DNA from: Selenomonadaceae bacterium
GTDB lineage: Bacteria > Bacillota > Negativicutes > Selenomonadales > Selenomonadaceae
Reading direction: 5' to 3'
Length of the DNA: 64,000 bases
NCBI GenBank assembly: GCA_017549815.1
Contig: JAFYNH010000049.1
Coordinates: forward strand, 28,310-92,309
Each line of letters starts with the position of its first letter. Position 1 is the stretch's first letter. Of the stretch, positions 20,101 through 28,986 are shown piece after piece. The notes under the pieces are model-generated. The model did no database searches and was not told where the DNA came from. It saw only the letters and a program-made list of their open reading frames with translations. Position numbers and translations under genes: made by a program.

Positions 20101-20244
20101 ATTCCGATAATCGCGCTTACAGCAAATGCTTTCGATGAAGACGTTCAGCGGAGTTTGCAAGCGGGTTTGAATGCACATTTAAGCAAACCTGTCGAACCCG
20201 ACGTTTTGTTCGAGACGCTGGAGAATATGATTAAAAACGATTAA
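17143..20244 (+). CDS. Hybrid sensor histidine kinase with two receiver domains
   Basis: 1033 residues. ATG 17143 is preferred over GTG 17134 because the GTG lies inside the ribosome binding site GAGGTGGCGG. Order of domains: membrane helix (about 12-31), extracytoplasmic sensor region of ~265 residues of Cache-like size, second membrane helix (about 300-320), a Glu/Gln-rich coiled coil, a PAS-like region (365-505), HisKA with Ser-His-Glu-Ile-Arg-Thr-Pro and phospho-acceptor His529, a HATPase with Asn-Ala-Val-Lys-Phe (near 647) and Gly-Leu-Gly-Met (near 712), then two receivers with Asp acceptors near 822 (Val-Asp-Trp-Gln-Met-Pro) and 962 (Met-Asp-Met-Arg-Met-Pro). No HPt domain or adjacent output regulator is present, so phosphoryl transfer must involve proteins encoded elsewhere. 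Ligand is unknown. Confidence 0.9.
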   Translation: MDSEDNKIMKEFIIGALIVVVILIVGTFWMGNNIREDNDETVRMVSLMYLDELAGRREQVVAGKLNDYISDMNIAMDLIDKDDLSSVERLQAYQARMKQLYGLEKFAFVDTTGLIYTARGTRNDIAIYDFDYANLSEIKILIKNVDSRNKKIIIAMPADNLPFVGKTLVAAFMEIDMGRMLDAMSLQSSGNSATLCNLYTKDGVAFTDSILGGLSSEKSLFEAMANAKFERGYSADKMKRDFENGMKGFAAFTYDNIKETIYYVPVHGTDWMLTYLIRESVISEQIGSITEGIISRSLAHSIITALVLVGMFATVIIQLRRTAKARLEKETADAESRVKQQELEEQLALQEELLAQEQEKAQQDNMIRALASDYRSVYYVNLADDEGLCYREDSAQDNMVVIREGEQFIFSKVFTEYANLHVTEEYRQEFLNFIEPKSIREALKKDSVITYRYLSRRKGKESYEMIRMAGVRKPGEDLEKSIHVVGIGITDIDSEMRDDLAKSQALRDALKTAEEASKAKTTFLSSMSHEIRTPMNAIIGLDNLALHEPGISSTTKSYLEKIGTSAQHLLSLINDILDMSRIESGRMTIRNEEFSFPKLIEQINTIFSGQCKEKKLEYNCQINGHLDENYIGDSVKLRQILINILGNAVKFTPEGGRVDLSVEKTADFDKKSVIKFTIKDTGIGMSKEYLPKIFDTFSQEDSTASNKYGSSGLGMAITKSIVDMMNGKIEVESEKGVGTTFTVTVTLMNSGKHDESKSDDIEIKPHELSVLVIDDDPIACDHAKLILEKIGIAAEIAMSGKEAVEMVKLRHARREPYNLIIVDWQMPEMNGVEVTRQIREVIGNETAIIILTAYNWDDVADEAISAGVDSFIAKPLFSGALLEEFKNALRRKNKASAQIKTKVDLTGKKILLAEDVPVNAEIMMMVLQMRDIEVELAENGKIALEKFENSPENYYDAILMDMRMPEMDGLEATQRIRALNRKDAKKIPIIALTANAFDEDVQRSLQAGLNAHLSKPVEPDVLFETLENMIKND

Positions 20245-20329
20245 CGCCGCTCGCTAAATTTTCATTAAAGAGCTGGCAATTTTTATCTTCACGTGGCTAA
20301 GCTACGATTAAGCAAATAAAAATTTTATA

Positions 20330-20363
20330 TCTCGCAGGAAAAATTTCTTGCGGGATTTTTTTA
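20330..20363 (+). terminator. Terminator of the hybrid kinase gene
   Basis: TCTCGCAGGAAA pairs with TTTCTTGCGGGA (12 bp with two G-U pairs), followed by T7. Confidence 0.85.
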
Positions 20364-20370
20364 TTCCTAG

Positions 20371-20411
20371 ATTAAATTTCTATTAAAAGTTTTCGCAAAT
20401 GCTTGACAATT
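20371..20411 (+). repeat. 41-bp inverted repeat, left copy
   Basis: Forty-one bases ending in TTGACAATT are identical to the reverse complement of 48652-48692. The copy includes the -35 box of the giant-protein gene that follows. Confidence 0.95.
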
Positions 20412-20431
20412 CGGGGGGGGGCGTTTATAAT
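20403..20431 (+). promoter_or_regulatory. Consensus sigma-A promoter with G9 tract in the spacer
   Basis: TTGACA at 20403-20408, a 17-bp spacer and TATAAT at 20426-20431: a perfect match at both boxes. The spacer contains nine consecutive G (20413-20421). Change in tract length by slippage would alter the -35/-10 distance and so transcription of the downstream gene. Confidence 0.85.
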
Positions 20432-20479
20432 ATAAAGAAGGATTTTATATTTTGTGTTCTAAGGAAAGGGGAGGTTCCT

Positions 20480-23400
20480 ATGGCAGTTTACAACCAGGTG
20501 TATAATGAAGAATCAGGCATTCTTGTTTCGGGTACCGCAGGCAACGATTCGATTCACAACGACTACTACGGCGACTCGGCTACAGTTGACGCAGGCGACG
20601 GCGCGGATATTATCTACAACGAGGATGCCGATAATGTTTCAATCAACGGCGGCGCGGGCAACGATTACATTTACAACGACGAAGGCTACTCGGCTACAAT
20701 CGAAGGCGGAGACGGCGACGATACTATCGTAAATACTTCATACAGCTCTGATTCGTCTATAAGCGGCGGCGCAGGTAACGATTCAATTTCTAACAGCTCC
20801 AGTGATGTTACAATCGACGGCGGAGCTGGTAATGATAAAATTACTAACAGCGGCTCAAATGTTCTTTTCCAGTACACGGGCGGCAATGATGTTATTCAAG
20901 GTTTCAACTCGTCGAGCACACTCCAAATCATGTCGGGCAGTGTCAGCGACGATTATTCATCTAACGGTATTGACCTCGTATTAACGATTGGCGTAAATAC
21001 TGTTACCCTCAAAGGTGTGGGCAATGTCGACCATATAAACATGATGGATTCTCTCGGCAACGCACAAACATTTGTAATTACTCCTGTCAAATCAATTACA
21101 GGAACAGATCAGGCAGAAAACATCAGTAATAGTATCTCCGGCGCAACAATTAACGCACTCGGCGGCGACGACACAATCAACAACAACGGTGAAAAGGTTT
21201 CAATTCTCAGTGGCGCAGGCGACGATTCGATTTACAATGACTACTACGGCAAATCGGTTACAATCGACGCAGGAGACGGCGCGGATACTATTAATAACCA
21301 TGCTTCCAATGTTTCAATCAATAGTGGCGCGGGTAATGATTACATTGACAACAGCTATGATGATGTCACAATCAATAGCGGCGACGGCGACGATACTATT
21401 TCTAACCACTCTAGTAATGTTACAATCGACGCAGGCGCGGGCATTGATTTCATTGAAAACGACGGCGACAATGTTCTTTTCAAATATGCGGGTGGCAATG
21501 ACATTATTCAAGGTTTCAATGCGTCAAGCACATTGCAAATCATGTCGGGCACTATAAAGAACTGCTCATGGAGTGGTATCGACGCCATATTGACGATTGG
21601 CGAAAATACCGTAACGCTTAAAGGAGTGGGTCAAACCACCAACGTTGTAAATATCATAGATGTCGACGGCAATGTTAAAGAAAATTTTACTCTTCCACCA
21701 GCAACGATTACGGGAACGGCTAATCCAGACAACATCAGTAACGAAATCTACGGCGCGATAATTAACGCGCTCGGCGGCGACGACACGATTGACAATATCG
21801 GCGCAAAGGCTTCTATCAGCGGTGGAGCTGGTAACGATTCCATTTACAACAACTCCAGTAGTGATTCGGTGACAATCGACAGCGGCGACGGAAACGATAC
21901 CATTAATAACAATTCTTCCGAAGTTTCAATCAATGCAGGCGCGGGTAATGATTCCATTTATAACGGCTCCAGTTACGTTACAATCAATGCAGGTGCTGGC
22001 GACGATACCATTGAAAACTACTACTACAGCTCCAATGTTCTTTTCCAATACGCGGGCGGCAATGACATTATCGAAGGGTTCCGTTCAGATTCTACTTTAC
22101 AAATCATGTCGGGCAGTATCAAGAGCGGTGCATGGAGCAATGACGACGCCATATTGACGATTGGCGAAAATACCGTAACGCTCAAAGGGCTGAAGGACAC
22201 TACAAACCGCATAAACATTATAAATGCCGCTGGCAACTCGGAAAAGTTTGTCATTCCCATAACGATTTCGGGAACGGCTAATTCGGACAATATCGATAAT
22301 GATAAATCCGACGTAATAATAGACGCGCTCGGTGGCGGTGACAATATCAACAACAGCGGCGATAATGTTTCAATCAACGGCGGCGACGGACACGATAACA
22401 TTTTCAACACTGGCAACGATTCCACAATTTTGGGCGGCGCAGGTGATGACACTATCAGCAACAGTTACCGCTATTATTCCTATGACGAATACGGCAACGC
22501 GGTGATAATCGACGGCGGCGACGGTAACGATTCTATCGAAAACTATCAGGGCAACTCGGTAACAATCGACGGCGGCGCGGGCAACGATTTCATTTACAAC
22601 GAAAAAGGCAACAATTCCACAATTTTGGGCGGCGCAGGCAGTGACGCCATAGAAAATAGCGGTGGTAGTAAAGTTCTAATCGACGCGGGCGACGGTAACG
22701 ACCAAATTATAAACGTCAGAAGTGGTAATAATGTAGCTTTGAATTCCACGATCTTAGGTGGAGCAGGCAACGATGTTATTTCCAACAATGCTGACAACGT
22801 TACAATCAGCGGCGGCGAAGGTGACGACTTAATCATTAACTATTACACCACTGACGAGGAAAACAGCGGTGATCTTGTAAGCGGCAACAACGTTACTTTC
22901 CAACACGTCAGCGGCAACGATTTGATTCAAGGTTTCAACGAAAGTTCGGTTCTTGAAATCGGAAACGGCAACGATACTTATTCGACAGTAAAAAGCGGCA
23001 ATGATGTCGTCGTGACGGTTGGAGAGAACAAAATAACTTTAGACGGTGCGGCGTCCCTGTCGAATTTGCATATAGTCGGCGAAGAAATTGAGCTTGCTCC
23101 TAGTTGGAAACTCAACGGCACGATGGCGACTTACGGCACAAAGAGTAATACGCTTATAACTATAACTGGCGTTAGGTCTGCTAACGGCATTGTAGTTAAT
23201 AACAATAAAACCGTCACAATTCCGCTGTCATCCCTGAGTAATTTAACTGTCAGCATCATCGGCGACGGATACAAGTTAGCTCTTGCAGGTGATGTGCCAG
23301 CTTCAAAAACGATGGCGGCGCATTGGGACGGCATGACTTATAAGTCGGCGAGCATAACTGGCGGCTATTCTATCGTCAACAATCAAATAGTCTACACTCC

Positions 23401-26400
23401 TGAGACAGCCGAGACGGATTTATTTACAATCAGCGGCGTCACGAATACCGACGGTATTATTATTAATGACACAACGGTTACTGTTCCACTGTCGGCTCTT
23501 GGTATCGGCGAAGTAACTGTTAGCAATGGCTACACTTTGGCTCTTGGAAATGATGTTACGCATTCAACTTCGACACCAGCGCATTGGAGCGGCTCAACTT
23601 ACAAATCAGAAAGTACCACTGAAGGCTACAATCTTGTCGATAATAAAGTCACCTACACGCCGGCGAAAGTGGAGACCGATTTATTCACAATTAACGGCGT
23701 CATCTCAACTGAAGGTATTGCGATTAACGGTATAACTGTTACGGTTTCTAAGTCGGCTCTCAGTACAAGTAATGTCACAATTAGTAACGGCTACGCATTA
23801 GCTCTCGCAAGCGATGTACCAGCTTCAAAATCAACGGCGGCGCATTGGGACGGCATGACTTACAAGTCGGCGAGCGATACAGCGGGTTATTCTCTCTCCA
23901 ACAATCAAATTATCTACACGCCAGCGGAAAAAGCCGAGACTGATTTATTTACAATCAACGGAGTCACCTCAACTAACGGCATTGTGATTAGCGGAAAAAC
24001 AGTCACGGTTCCGCAATCAGCTCTCAGCACGAATAATGTTACAATAAGCGACGGATACACTTTGGCGATTGCAAGCGACGTGCCACTTTCAAATACGATG
24101 ACGGCTCATTGGAGCGGCACAACCTATAAATCGGCGAGTGCAACTGGTGGTTATTCTATCGTCAACAATCAAATCGTCTACACGCCGACGACAGCTGAGA
24201 CGGATTTATTTACAATTAACGGCGTAACCACAACCGACGGTATTACAATTAACGGCACAACAGTTACGGTTCCCAAGTCGGCTCTCGGTATCGGCGAAGT
24301 AACTATCAACAACGGCTACACATTATCTACTGGAAGCGGTATTACGCATTCAACTTCAATACCAGCTCATTTCAGCGGCACAACTTATAAATCTGAAAGT
24401 ACCACTGAAGGTTACAATCTTGTCGATAATAAAATCACCTACACGCCAGCAAAAGTGGAGACCGATTTATTCACAATCAGCGGCGTCAAGTCAACCGACG
24501 GAATTACAGTCAACGGCATAACAGTTACAGTTCCTCAGTCGGCTCTTGGTACCAGCAATGTCACAATTAATAACGGCTACGCATTAGTTCTTGCGGGTGA
24601 CGTAAGGCAAGCACAAGTAACGGCGGCTCACTTCGACGGCATGACTTACAAGTCGGCTAGTAACGTGGCGGGTTATTCTGTCGTCAACAATCAAATTGTC
24701 TACACGGCGGCAAAAGCGGAGACCGATTTATTTACAATTAACGGCGTCAAGAATACCGAAGGCATTACGGTTAAAGGAAAAACGGTTACGGTTCCGCTGT
24801 CAGCTCTCAATAATGCGAACGTTTCCATTAGCAACGGTTATTCGCTTGAAACCGGTTTAGACGTTGCCCAACCCAAAACGACAAAAGGCTGGAGCTTTAA
24901 GAATTCGGTCGCTACTTACGCCCAGACGAAGACAGCAGGTTACACCCTCGCCAAAGACGCCAAATCGATAACTTATTCAAAAGAAGTTGTCAAAGATTTA
25001 ATCAAGGTCAATGGCGTTAAATCAGCTGACGGACTGTCACTTAAAGACAAAGTTGTCACAGTCTCGAAGGCGTCACTCGGCACTAAAAAAGTTACGATTA
25101 GTAAAGGGTATACTCTCGCATTCGGTATCGATGTTACTAAGCCGCAATCGGTAAAAGCAACTTGGTCGCACAAAGGTACTACTGCCACTTACAAGAGTTC
25201 TTCGAGCGTAGCGGGATATAAACTGGCGAAAAACGGTAGCTCAATCACTTATTCGACGGGAGCAGCCGCTTCGACGCTTGCGACAATTACAGGCATCAAA
25301 GCCGACGCTACTCCTACGGTTAAGGGCAACGTCATCACCCTGACGAAGGCTAATCTTAGTTCAAAGAAGGCTTCCGTCAACGGCAAGGGCTATGAATTCA
25401 GCTTCGCGAAAGATAACTACGCCAAAGCCGAGATTAAGGGCAACAAAGGTGACGACCAAATCACAAGTAATGGCTCGAACCTCTCAATTATCGTCGGGAC
25501 GGGCAATGATACCGTTAAAGCTCTGGGCACTTCGACGACGGTCACGGCTGGCAAAGGCAACGACTCCATTATAAGCAACAAAACAGGTGGCAATGTCTTT
25601 GTCTATGCAAACGGTGACGGCAACGACGTTATAACTAACTTTGCTAACAGCGACAAAATCAGCATTAAATCAGGAACGGCTAGCATTACTCCTGTCGGCA
25701 AAGATGTTGTCTTTACAATCGGCAAAGGCAAAATTACGGTTAAGGGCGGCATCGGCAAAAAAATTACGTACATTGACAAAACTGGCGAACATACCTATCC
25801 GAAAAATGGCGTAAGTCTTAGTAGCGCGGCGGTTAATCTCTCAAGCGATTATTCAGAAAACGTTCTCAAAGCTACAGATTACGGCGATGCTATCCAGACG
25901 ATAAACGCTTCCGCAGTTACTCACAAGCTTACAATCACGGCGAATAAACTCGCGAATGATATAACAGGCTCGACGCAAGACGATTCGATAAATGGCGGCG
26001 CAGGTACAGATATAATTCGCGGTGGCGCGGGCAACGATACTTTGATAGGTAGCGCGGGAAATGACACGCTCACAGGCGGCAACGGCGCAGATATTTTCAT
26101 TTATGCAGACGGCAACGGTAATGACGTTATCACCGATTACAAGGCAGAGGATAAAATCCAAATTACAAAGGGAACTGCTAAAGTTTCAAAGAGTGGCAAG
26201 GATGTTATCTTCACGGTCGGCAAAGGTAAAATAACTGTCAAGGGAGCCGCTGAAAAGGTCGTCACTTACATTAATGAAAAAGGCAAGACGAACTATTATC
26301 CCGCGCCTACAAAAGATTCAATGATAGTAAGCGGCACGACAGTTAAGCTTTTGGAACAATACAAGAGCGGCACCTTCGATGTTAGCAACGTCAAGAACGG

Positions 26401-27580
26401 CAACAAAGTAGAGATGATAGACGCCGCAGACGCTTCTAACAATTTAAAAATCGTCGGCAATGCAAAGAATAACCTTGTATTAGGCGGCAAGGGTAATGAT
26501 ACGATTTACGGCGGCAAAGGAAACGACACGTTGCAAGGCGACAACGGTAAAAATGTTTTCGTTTACGCGAACGGAGACGGCAACGACGTTATCATCGACT
26601 ACAACACTGGCGACAAAATTAATTTAACGTCAGGTGCAATGGGCGAGTCGTCTGTCAAAGGCAACGATTTTGTTTTCAAGGTCGGCAAAGGCAAAATCAC
26701 GCTCACTAATGGAGCCGATAAAGTTATCGCGGTTGTCGATAAGAACGGCAACAATAAAATCGTCGGTAACGACAAGGCAGATGTAATTATCGGCGGCAAA
26801 GGCAACGATACTTTGACAGGCAACGCGGGCAACGACACGCTCACAGGCGGCAACGGTGCAGACATTTTCGTTTATGCGAACGGCAATGGAAAAGATATTA
26901 TCACCGACTACACTGAAGAGGATAAAATCCAAATTACTCAAGGAAAAGCTACGGTTAAAAAGAGTGGCAAAGATGTCATCTTCACGGTCGGCAAGGGCAA
27001 AATCTCCGTCAAGGGAGCCGCCGATAAGATTGTTACTTATATTGACGCTAGCGGTAAGACGAATTATTATCCCGCACCAACAAAAGATTCGGTCATCATC
27101 AATGGCACAACTGCTAAGCTTCTGGGAGAATACAAGAGCGATACCTTCAATGTCAGCAAAGTCAAGAACGGTAGCAAAGTCAAAGAGATAAACGCCGCAG
27201 ACGTTTCGAGTAACTTGAAAATTGTCGGCAATGCTAAGGCTAACCTTGTGCTGGGCGGCGCGGGCAATAATAGTCTCTTGGGCAACAAGGGCGCAGATAC
27301 TTTGCAAGGCGGCAAGGGTAACGATTCGCTCTGGGGCGGCGCAGGCAATGATACTTTCATTTATGCCAAAGGCGACGGCAACGATACGATTTTTGACTAC
27401 GCAAGCGGAAACCTCCTCCAGATTGTCGGCGGCTCTTTCAGCAAGTCTTCTTACAAGGAAGGAACACTTACGCTTACTGTCGGCAAGGGTTCAATTACTA
27501 TGGAAAATATCACCACTTCGACCGATTTCAACATTAACGGCAAGACTTATCACATTAGCGGAAAAAAGCTTGTTAAGTAG
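20480..27580 (+). CDS. Giant modular RTX/repeat protein (2366 aa), putative phase-variable
   Basis: ATG 20480 follows GGGGAGG; an in-frame ATG at 20399 overlaps the promoter and is rejected. There is no signal peptide. Residues 10-860 are about forty short Gly-Gly-x-Gly-Asn-Asp-x-Ile repeats in blocks, each block closed by Gly-Gly-Asn-Asp-x-Ile-x-Gly-Phe and a beta strand. Residues ~874-1636 are nine Trp/His-started modules of ~85 residues (Tyr-Lys-Ser-Ala-Ser, Gly-Tyr-Ser, Asp-Leu-Phe-Thr-Ile-x-Gly-Val, Val-Thr-Val-Pro-x-Ser-Ala-Leu). Residues ~1640-2366 hold further RTX blocks with Gly-Gly-Asn-Gly-Ala-Asp-Ile-Phe and Gly-Asn-Asp-Val-Ile-Thr-Asp-Tyr. The C-terminus Ile-Ser-Gly-Lys-Lys-Leu-Val-Lys matches the end of the 42502-48597 protein and could be an export signal (inference). 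Calcium-dependent surface or secreted protein is likely. Confidence 0.88.
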   Translation: MAVYNQVYNEESGILVSGTAGNDSIHNDYYGDSATVDAGDGADIIYNEDADNVSINGGAGNDYIYNDEGYSATIEGGDGDDTIVNTSYSSDSSISGGAGNDSISNSSSDVTIDGGAGNDKITNSGSNVLFQYTGGNDVIQGFNSSSTLQIMSGSVSDDYSSNGIDLVLTIGVNTVTLKGVGNVDHINMMDSLGNAQTFVITPVKSITGTDQAENISNSISGATINALGGDDTINNNGEKVSILSGAGDDSIYNDYYGKSVTIDAGDGADTINNHASNVSINSGAGNDYIDNSYDDVTINSGDGDDTISNHSSNVTIDAGAGIDFIENDGDNVLFKYAGGNDIIQGFNASSTLQIMSGTIKNCSWSGIDAILTIGENTVTLKGVGQTTNVVNIIDVDGNVKENFTLPPATITGTANPDNISNEIYGAIINALGGDDTIDNIGAKASISGGAGNDSIYNNSSSDSVTIDSGDGNDTINNNSSEVSINAGAGNDSIYNGSSYVTINAGAGDDTIENYYYSSNVLFQYAGGNDIIEGFRSDSTLQIMSGSIKSGAWSNDDAILTIGENTVTLKGLKDTTNRINIINAAGNSEKFVIPITISGTANSDNIDNDKSDVIIDALGGGDNINNSGDNVSINGGDGHDNIFNTGNDSTILGGAGDDTISNSYRYYSYDEYGNAVIIDGGDGNDSIENYQGNSVTIDGGAGNDFIYNEKGNNSTILGGAGSDAIENSGGSKVLIDAGDGNDQIINVRSGNNVALNSTILGGAGNDVISNNADNVTISGGEGDDLIINYYTTDEENSGDLVSGNNVTFQHVSGNDLIQGFNESSVLEIGNGNDTYSTVKSGNDVVVTVGENKITLDGAASLSNLHIVGEEIELAPSWKLNGTMATYGTKSNTLITITGVRSANGIVVNNNKTVTIPLSSLSNLTVSIIGDGYKLALAGDVPASKTMAAHWDGMTYKSASITGGYSIVNNQIVYTPETAETDLFTISGVTNTDGIIINDTTVTVPLSALGIGEVTVSNGYTLALGNDVTHSTSTPAHWSGSTYKSESTTEGYNLVDNKVTYTPAKVETDLFTINGVISTEGIAINGITVTVSKSALSTSNVTISNGYALALASDVPASKSTAAHWDGMTYKSASDTAGYSLSNNQIIYTPAEKAETDLFTINGVTSTNGIVISGKTVTVPQSALSTNNVTISDGYTLAIASDVPLSNTMTAHWSGTTYKSASATGGYSIVNNQIVYTPTTAETDLFTINGVTTTDGITINGTTVTVPKSALGIGEVTINNGYTLSTGSGITHSTSIPAHFSGTTYKSESTTEGYNLVDNKITYTPAKVETDLFTISGVKSTDGITVNGITVTVPQSALGTSNVTINNGYALVLAGDVRQAQVTAAHFDGMTYKSASNVAGYSVVNNQIVYTAAKAETDLFTINGVKNTEGITVKGKTVTVPLSALNNANVSISNGYSLETGLDVAQPKTTKGWSFKNSVATYAQTKTAGYTLAKDAKSITYSKEVVKDLIKVNGVKSADGLSLKDKVVTVSKASLGTKKVTISKGYTLAFGIDVTKPQSVKATWSHKGTTATYKSSSSVAGYKLAKNGSSITYSTGAAASTLATITGIKADATPTVKGNVITLTKANLSSKKASVNGKGYEFSFAKDNYAKAEIKGNKGDDQITSNGSNLSIIVGTGNDTVKALGTSTTVTAGKGNDSIISNKTGGNVFVYANGDGNDVITNFANSDKISIKSGTASITPVGKDVVFTIGKGKITVKGGIGKKITYIDKTGEHTYPKNGVSLSSAAVNLSSDYSENVLKATDYGDAIQTINASAVTHKLTITANKLANDITGSTQDDSINGGAGTDIIRGGAGNDTLIGSAGNDTLTGGNGADIFIYADGNGNDVITDYKAEDKIQITKGTAKVSKSGKDVIFTVGKGKITVKGAAEKVVTYINEKGKTNYYPAPTKDSMIVSGTTVKLLEQYKSGTFDVSNVKNGNKVEMIDAADASNNLKIVGNAKNNLVLGGKGNDTIYGGKGNDTLQGDNGKNVFVYANGDGNDVIIDYNTGDKINLTSGAMGESSVKGNDFVFKVGKGKITLTNGADKVIAVVDKNGNNKIVGNDKADVIIGGKGNDTLTGNAGNDTLTGGNGADIFVYANGNGKDIITDYTEEDKIQITQGKATVKKSGKDVIFTVGKGKISVKGAADKIVTYIDASGKTNYYPAPTKDSVIINGTTAKLLGEYKSDTFNVSKVKNGSKVKEINAADVSSNLKIVGNAKANLVLGGAGNNSLLGNKGADTLQGGKGNDSLWGGAGNDTFIYAKGDGNDTIFDYASGNLLQIVGGSFSKSSYKEGTLTLTVGKGSITMENITTSTDFNINGKTYHISGKKLVK

Positions 27581-27640
27581 GAACTAGGGACTAGGGAAAT
27601 GTAGGAAAAATCTAAAAACTAGTTCCTAGTCCCTAAACCC
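27581..27640. repeat. TAGGGA-type G-rich tract with 11-bp inverted repeat
   Basis: TAGGGACTAGG at 27585-27595 is exactly complementary to 27625-27635. It lies between convergent genes and has no T-run, so it is not a standard terminator although it could fold. It is one of several similar tracts in the window (14270-14313, 30495-30560, 42455-42516). Confidence 0.7.
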
Positions 27641-27680
27641 TTGAATAGTCAAGCGAAGTGTAACATCGTAGAAAGCTAAT

Positions 27681-28913
27681 TTAGAATTTGTTGACGACGC
27701 CTGTAAACAGTGTAACGTCTGATTCAATGTCGCGAATCACAAACAAGAACGGACGCTCGGCGATAAAATAAACTCTGCGCGGCTCTAGTCTACTAGGGGC
27801 GGCGGTTGCCTTTACCATAGTAATTTCGGTAACGGCGGCGGCTTCAGTCCCTGATTCGTCGACTTTGACTTTAGCGCGGTGTTGCGCGTTATCAATCTTG
27901 AGCGGCGTCCCCTTGACAATGTTAAAGAATTCGGCGGTGTCTGAGAAAGATTTTTTCATGCCCATCGCCTTAAAACTTTCGACAAGATTATTTTCAATAT
28001 CAAGTTCAAACTTAGGCAAGCGGACGATAACTTCTCCGTCGAATTCGTACGAAGTTTTTAAGCTGTTAAGGAAATCTGCGCGGGCGTCAATAGTTTCGTT
28101 ATTCCAAAGTTCGGCGACGTTCCAAGCGTTGTCATCAACGGGCAGAATCAGATACATAGCGGCACCGTCGCCATATGAAAGCTTAATGCCTTTAAATTTG
28201 TCGTCTTCGCGATAAACAATGCTGTCTTCAAAAACTTTGAACATCATATCGACCTTGTTAATCGAGCCGTCGCGATTTTTAAAGTCTTGCTTGCGCGTAG
28301 AATTTTCATTGAACGGCATAGTCCATTTGCCCTTAAAATAGACGACGTTAAGCAAATCGGTCAGCGTGGCGTCAGTGGCAATCGACTTGTAATCTGGGAT
28401 AAAGCCAGAAGTTTTTTCGCTGACAAAGTGCATAATTTTTTCTTTCTCGTCACGCAGATTTTTTTCAAAGTCAGCCTCGCGCACGTCCGATTTATAAATG
28501 TCATTAACGACGCTCCTAAAATTTTCGTCTAGCCCTTGCCCGATAATTTTTTTATCGATAAGTAAGAGATTAGATGCGGCGAAGTTGTCATATTTTTTTG
28601 CGGCGAATTCGGAGAAATTTTTATGGCAGTCGTTAAGGTTTTGAACGTTATCGGCGGCGAGTACGGACAAAATTTCTTTAAGAGTATCGCCGCTTGCGCC
28701 GTTCGCCAAAATACTTAATGCCGTGTTAATGCTGTAAGGCGAGTAAAAAATATTTTCGTTAAGGTCAAGAGTCGCGAAATAGTTCCAGCCGAATTCGTCG
28801 ACGCTCGTTGAAAGATTCCGTGCAGGTTCGGCGGCAAGTTTATTTCCGTCGTCCGCGCAGGCAAAGCTTGTTAAGCTTAACATTAAAATCACCGTCGCTA
28901 AAAATCTTTTCAT
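27681..28913 (-). CDS. Secreted serpin (serine protease inhibitor)
   Basis: 410 residues from ATG 28913; AGGGAG lies eight bases upstream and overlaps the GTG at 28922, which is rejected. The signal peptide ends at Phe-Ala-Cys-Ala before Asp-Asp. Serpin landmarks are present in order: Asn-Ile-Phe-Tyr-Ser-Pro-Tyr-Ser-Ile early, Asn-Val-Val-Tyr-Phe-Lys-Gly-Lys-Trp in the centre, the hinge Asp-Glu-Ser-Gly-Thr-Glu-Ala-Ala-Ala-Val-Thr, and Glu-Arg-Pro-Phe-Leu-Phe-Val-Ile-Arg near the end. The small residues in the hinge are those required for an inhibitory, loop-inserting serpin. Counting from the hinge Glu as P17 puts the scissile bond near Val-Lys-Ala-Thr, which suggests an elastase-like or trypsin-like target (inference). 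It follows pgi but is separated from it by a terminator. Confidence 0.92.
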   Translation of the reverse strand: MKRFLATVILMLSLTSFACADDGNKLAAEPARNLSTSVDEFGWNYFATLDLNENIFYSPYSINTALSILANGASGDTLKEILSVLAADNVQNLNDCHKNFSEFAAKKYDNFAASNLLLIDKKIIGQGLDENFRSVVNDIYKSDVREADFEKNLRDEKEKIMHFVSEKTSGFIPDYKSIATDATLTDLLNVVYFKGKWTMPFNENSTRKQDFKNRDGSINKVDMMFKVFEDSIVYREDDKFKGIKLSYGDGAAMYLILPVDDNAWNVAELWNNETIDARADFLNSLKTSYEFDGEVIVRLPKFELDIENNLVESFKAMGMKKSFSDTAEFFNIVKGTPLKIDNAQHRAKVKVDESGTEAAAVTEITMVKATAAPSRLEPRRVYFIAERPFLFVIRDIESDVTLFTGVVNKF

Positions 28914-28926
28914 GTCAATCACTCCC

Positions 28927-28963
28927 TAAAAAAAATCTCCCGCAAATTTTATCGGCGAGAGAT
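28927..28963 (-). terminator. Terminator between pgi and the serpin gene
   Basis: On the minus strand ATCTCTCGC and GCGGGAGAT form a 9-bp stem (one G-U) followed by T8, just after the pgi stop codon. Confidence 0.85.
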
Positions 28964-28986
28964 TAAATTTATGTTAAAGAAAAATT

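Noticed and set aside
20399..20479. Upstream ATG extending the giant protein by 27 codons
   Set aside because: It runs through the -35 and -10 boxes; the ATG at 20480 has a strong ribosome site.
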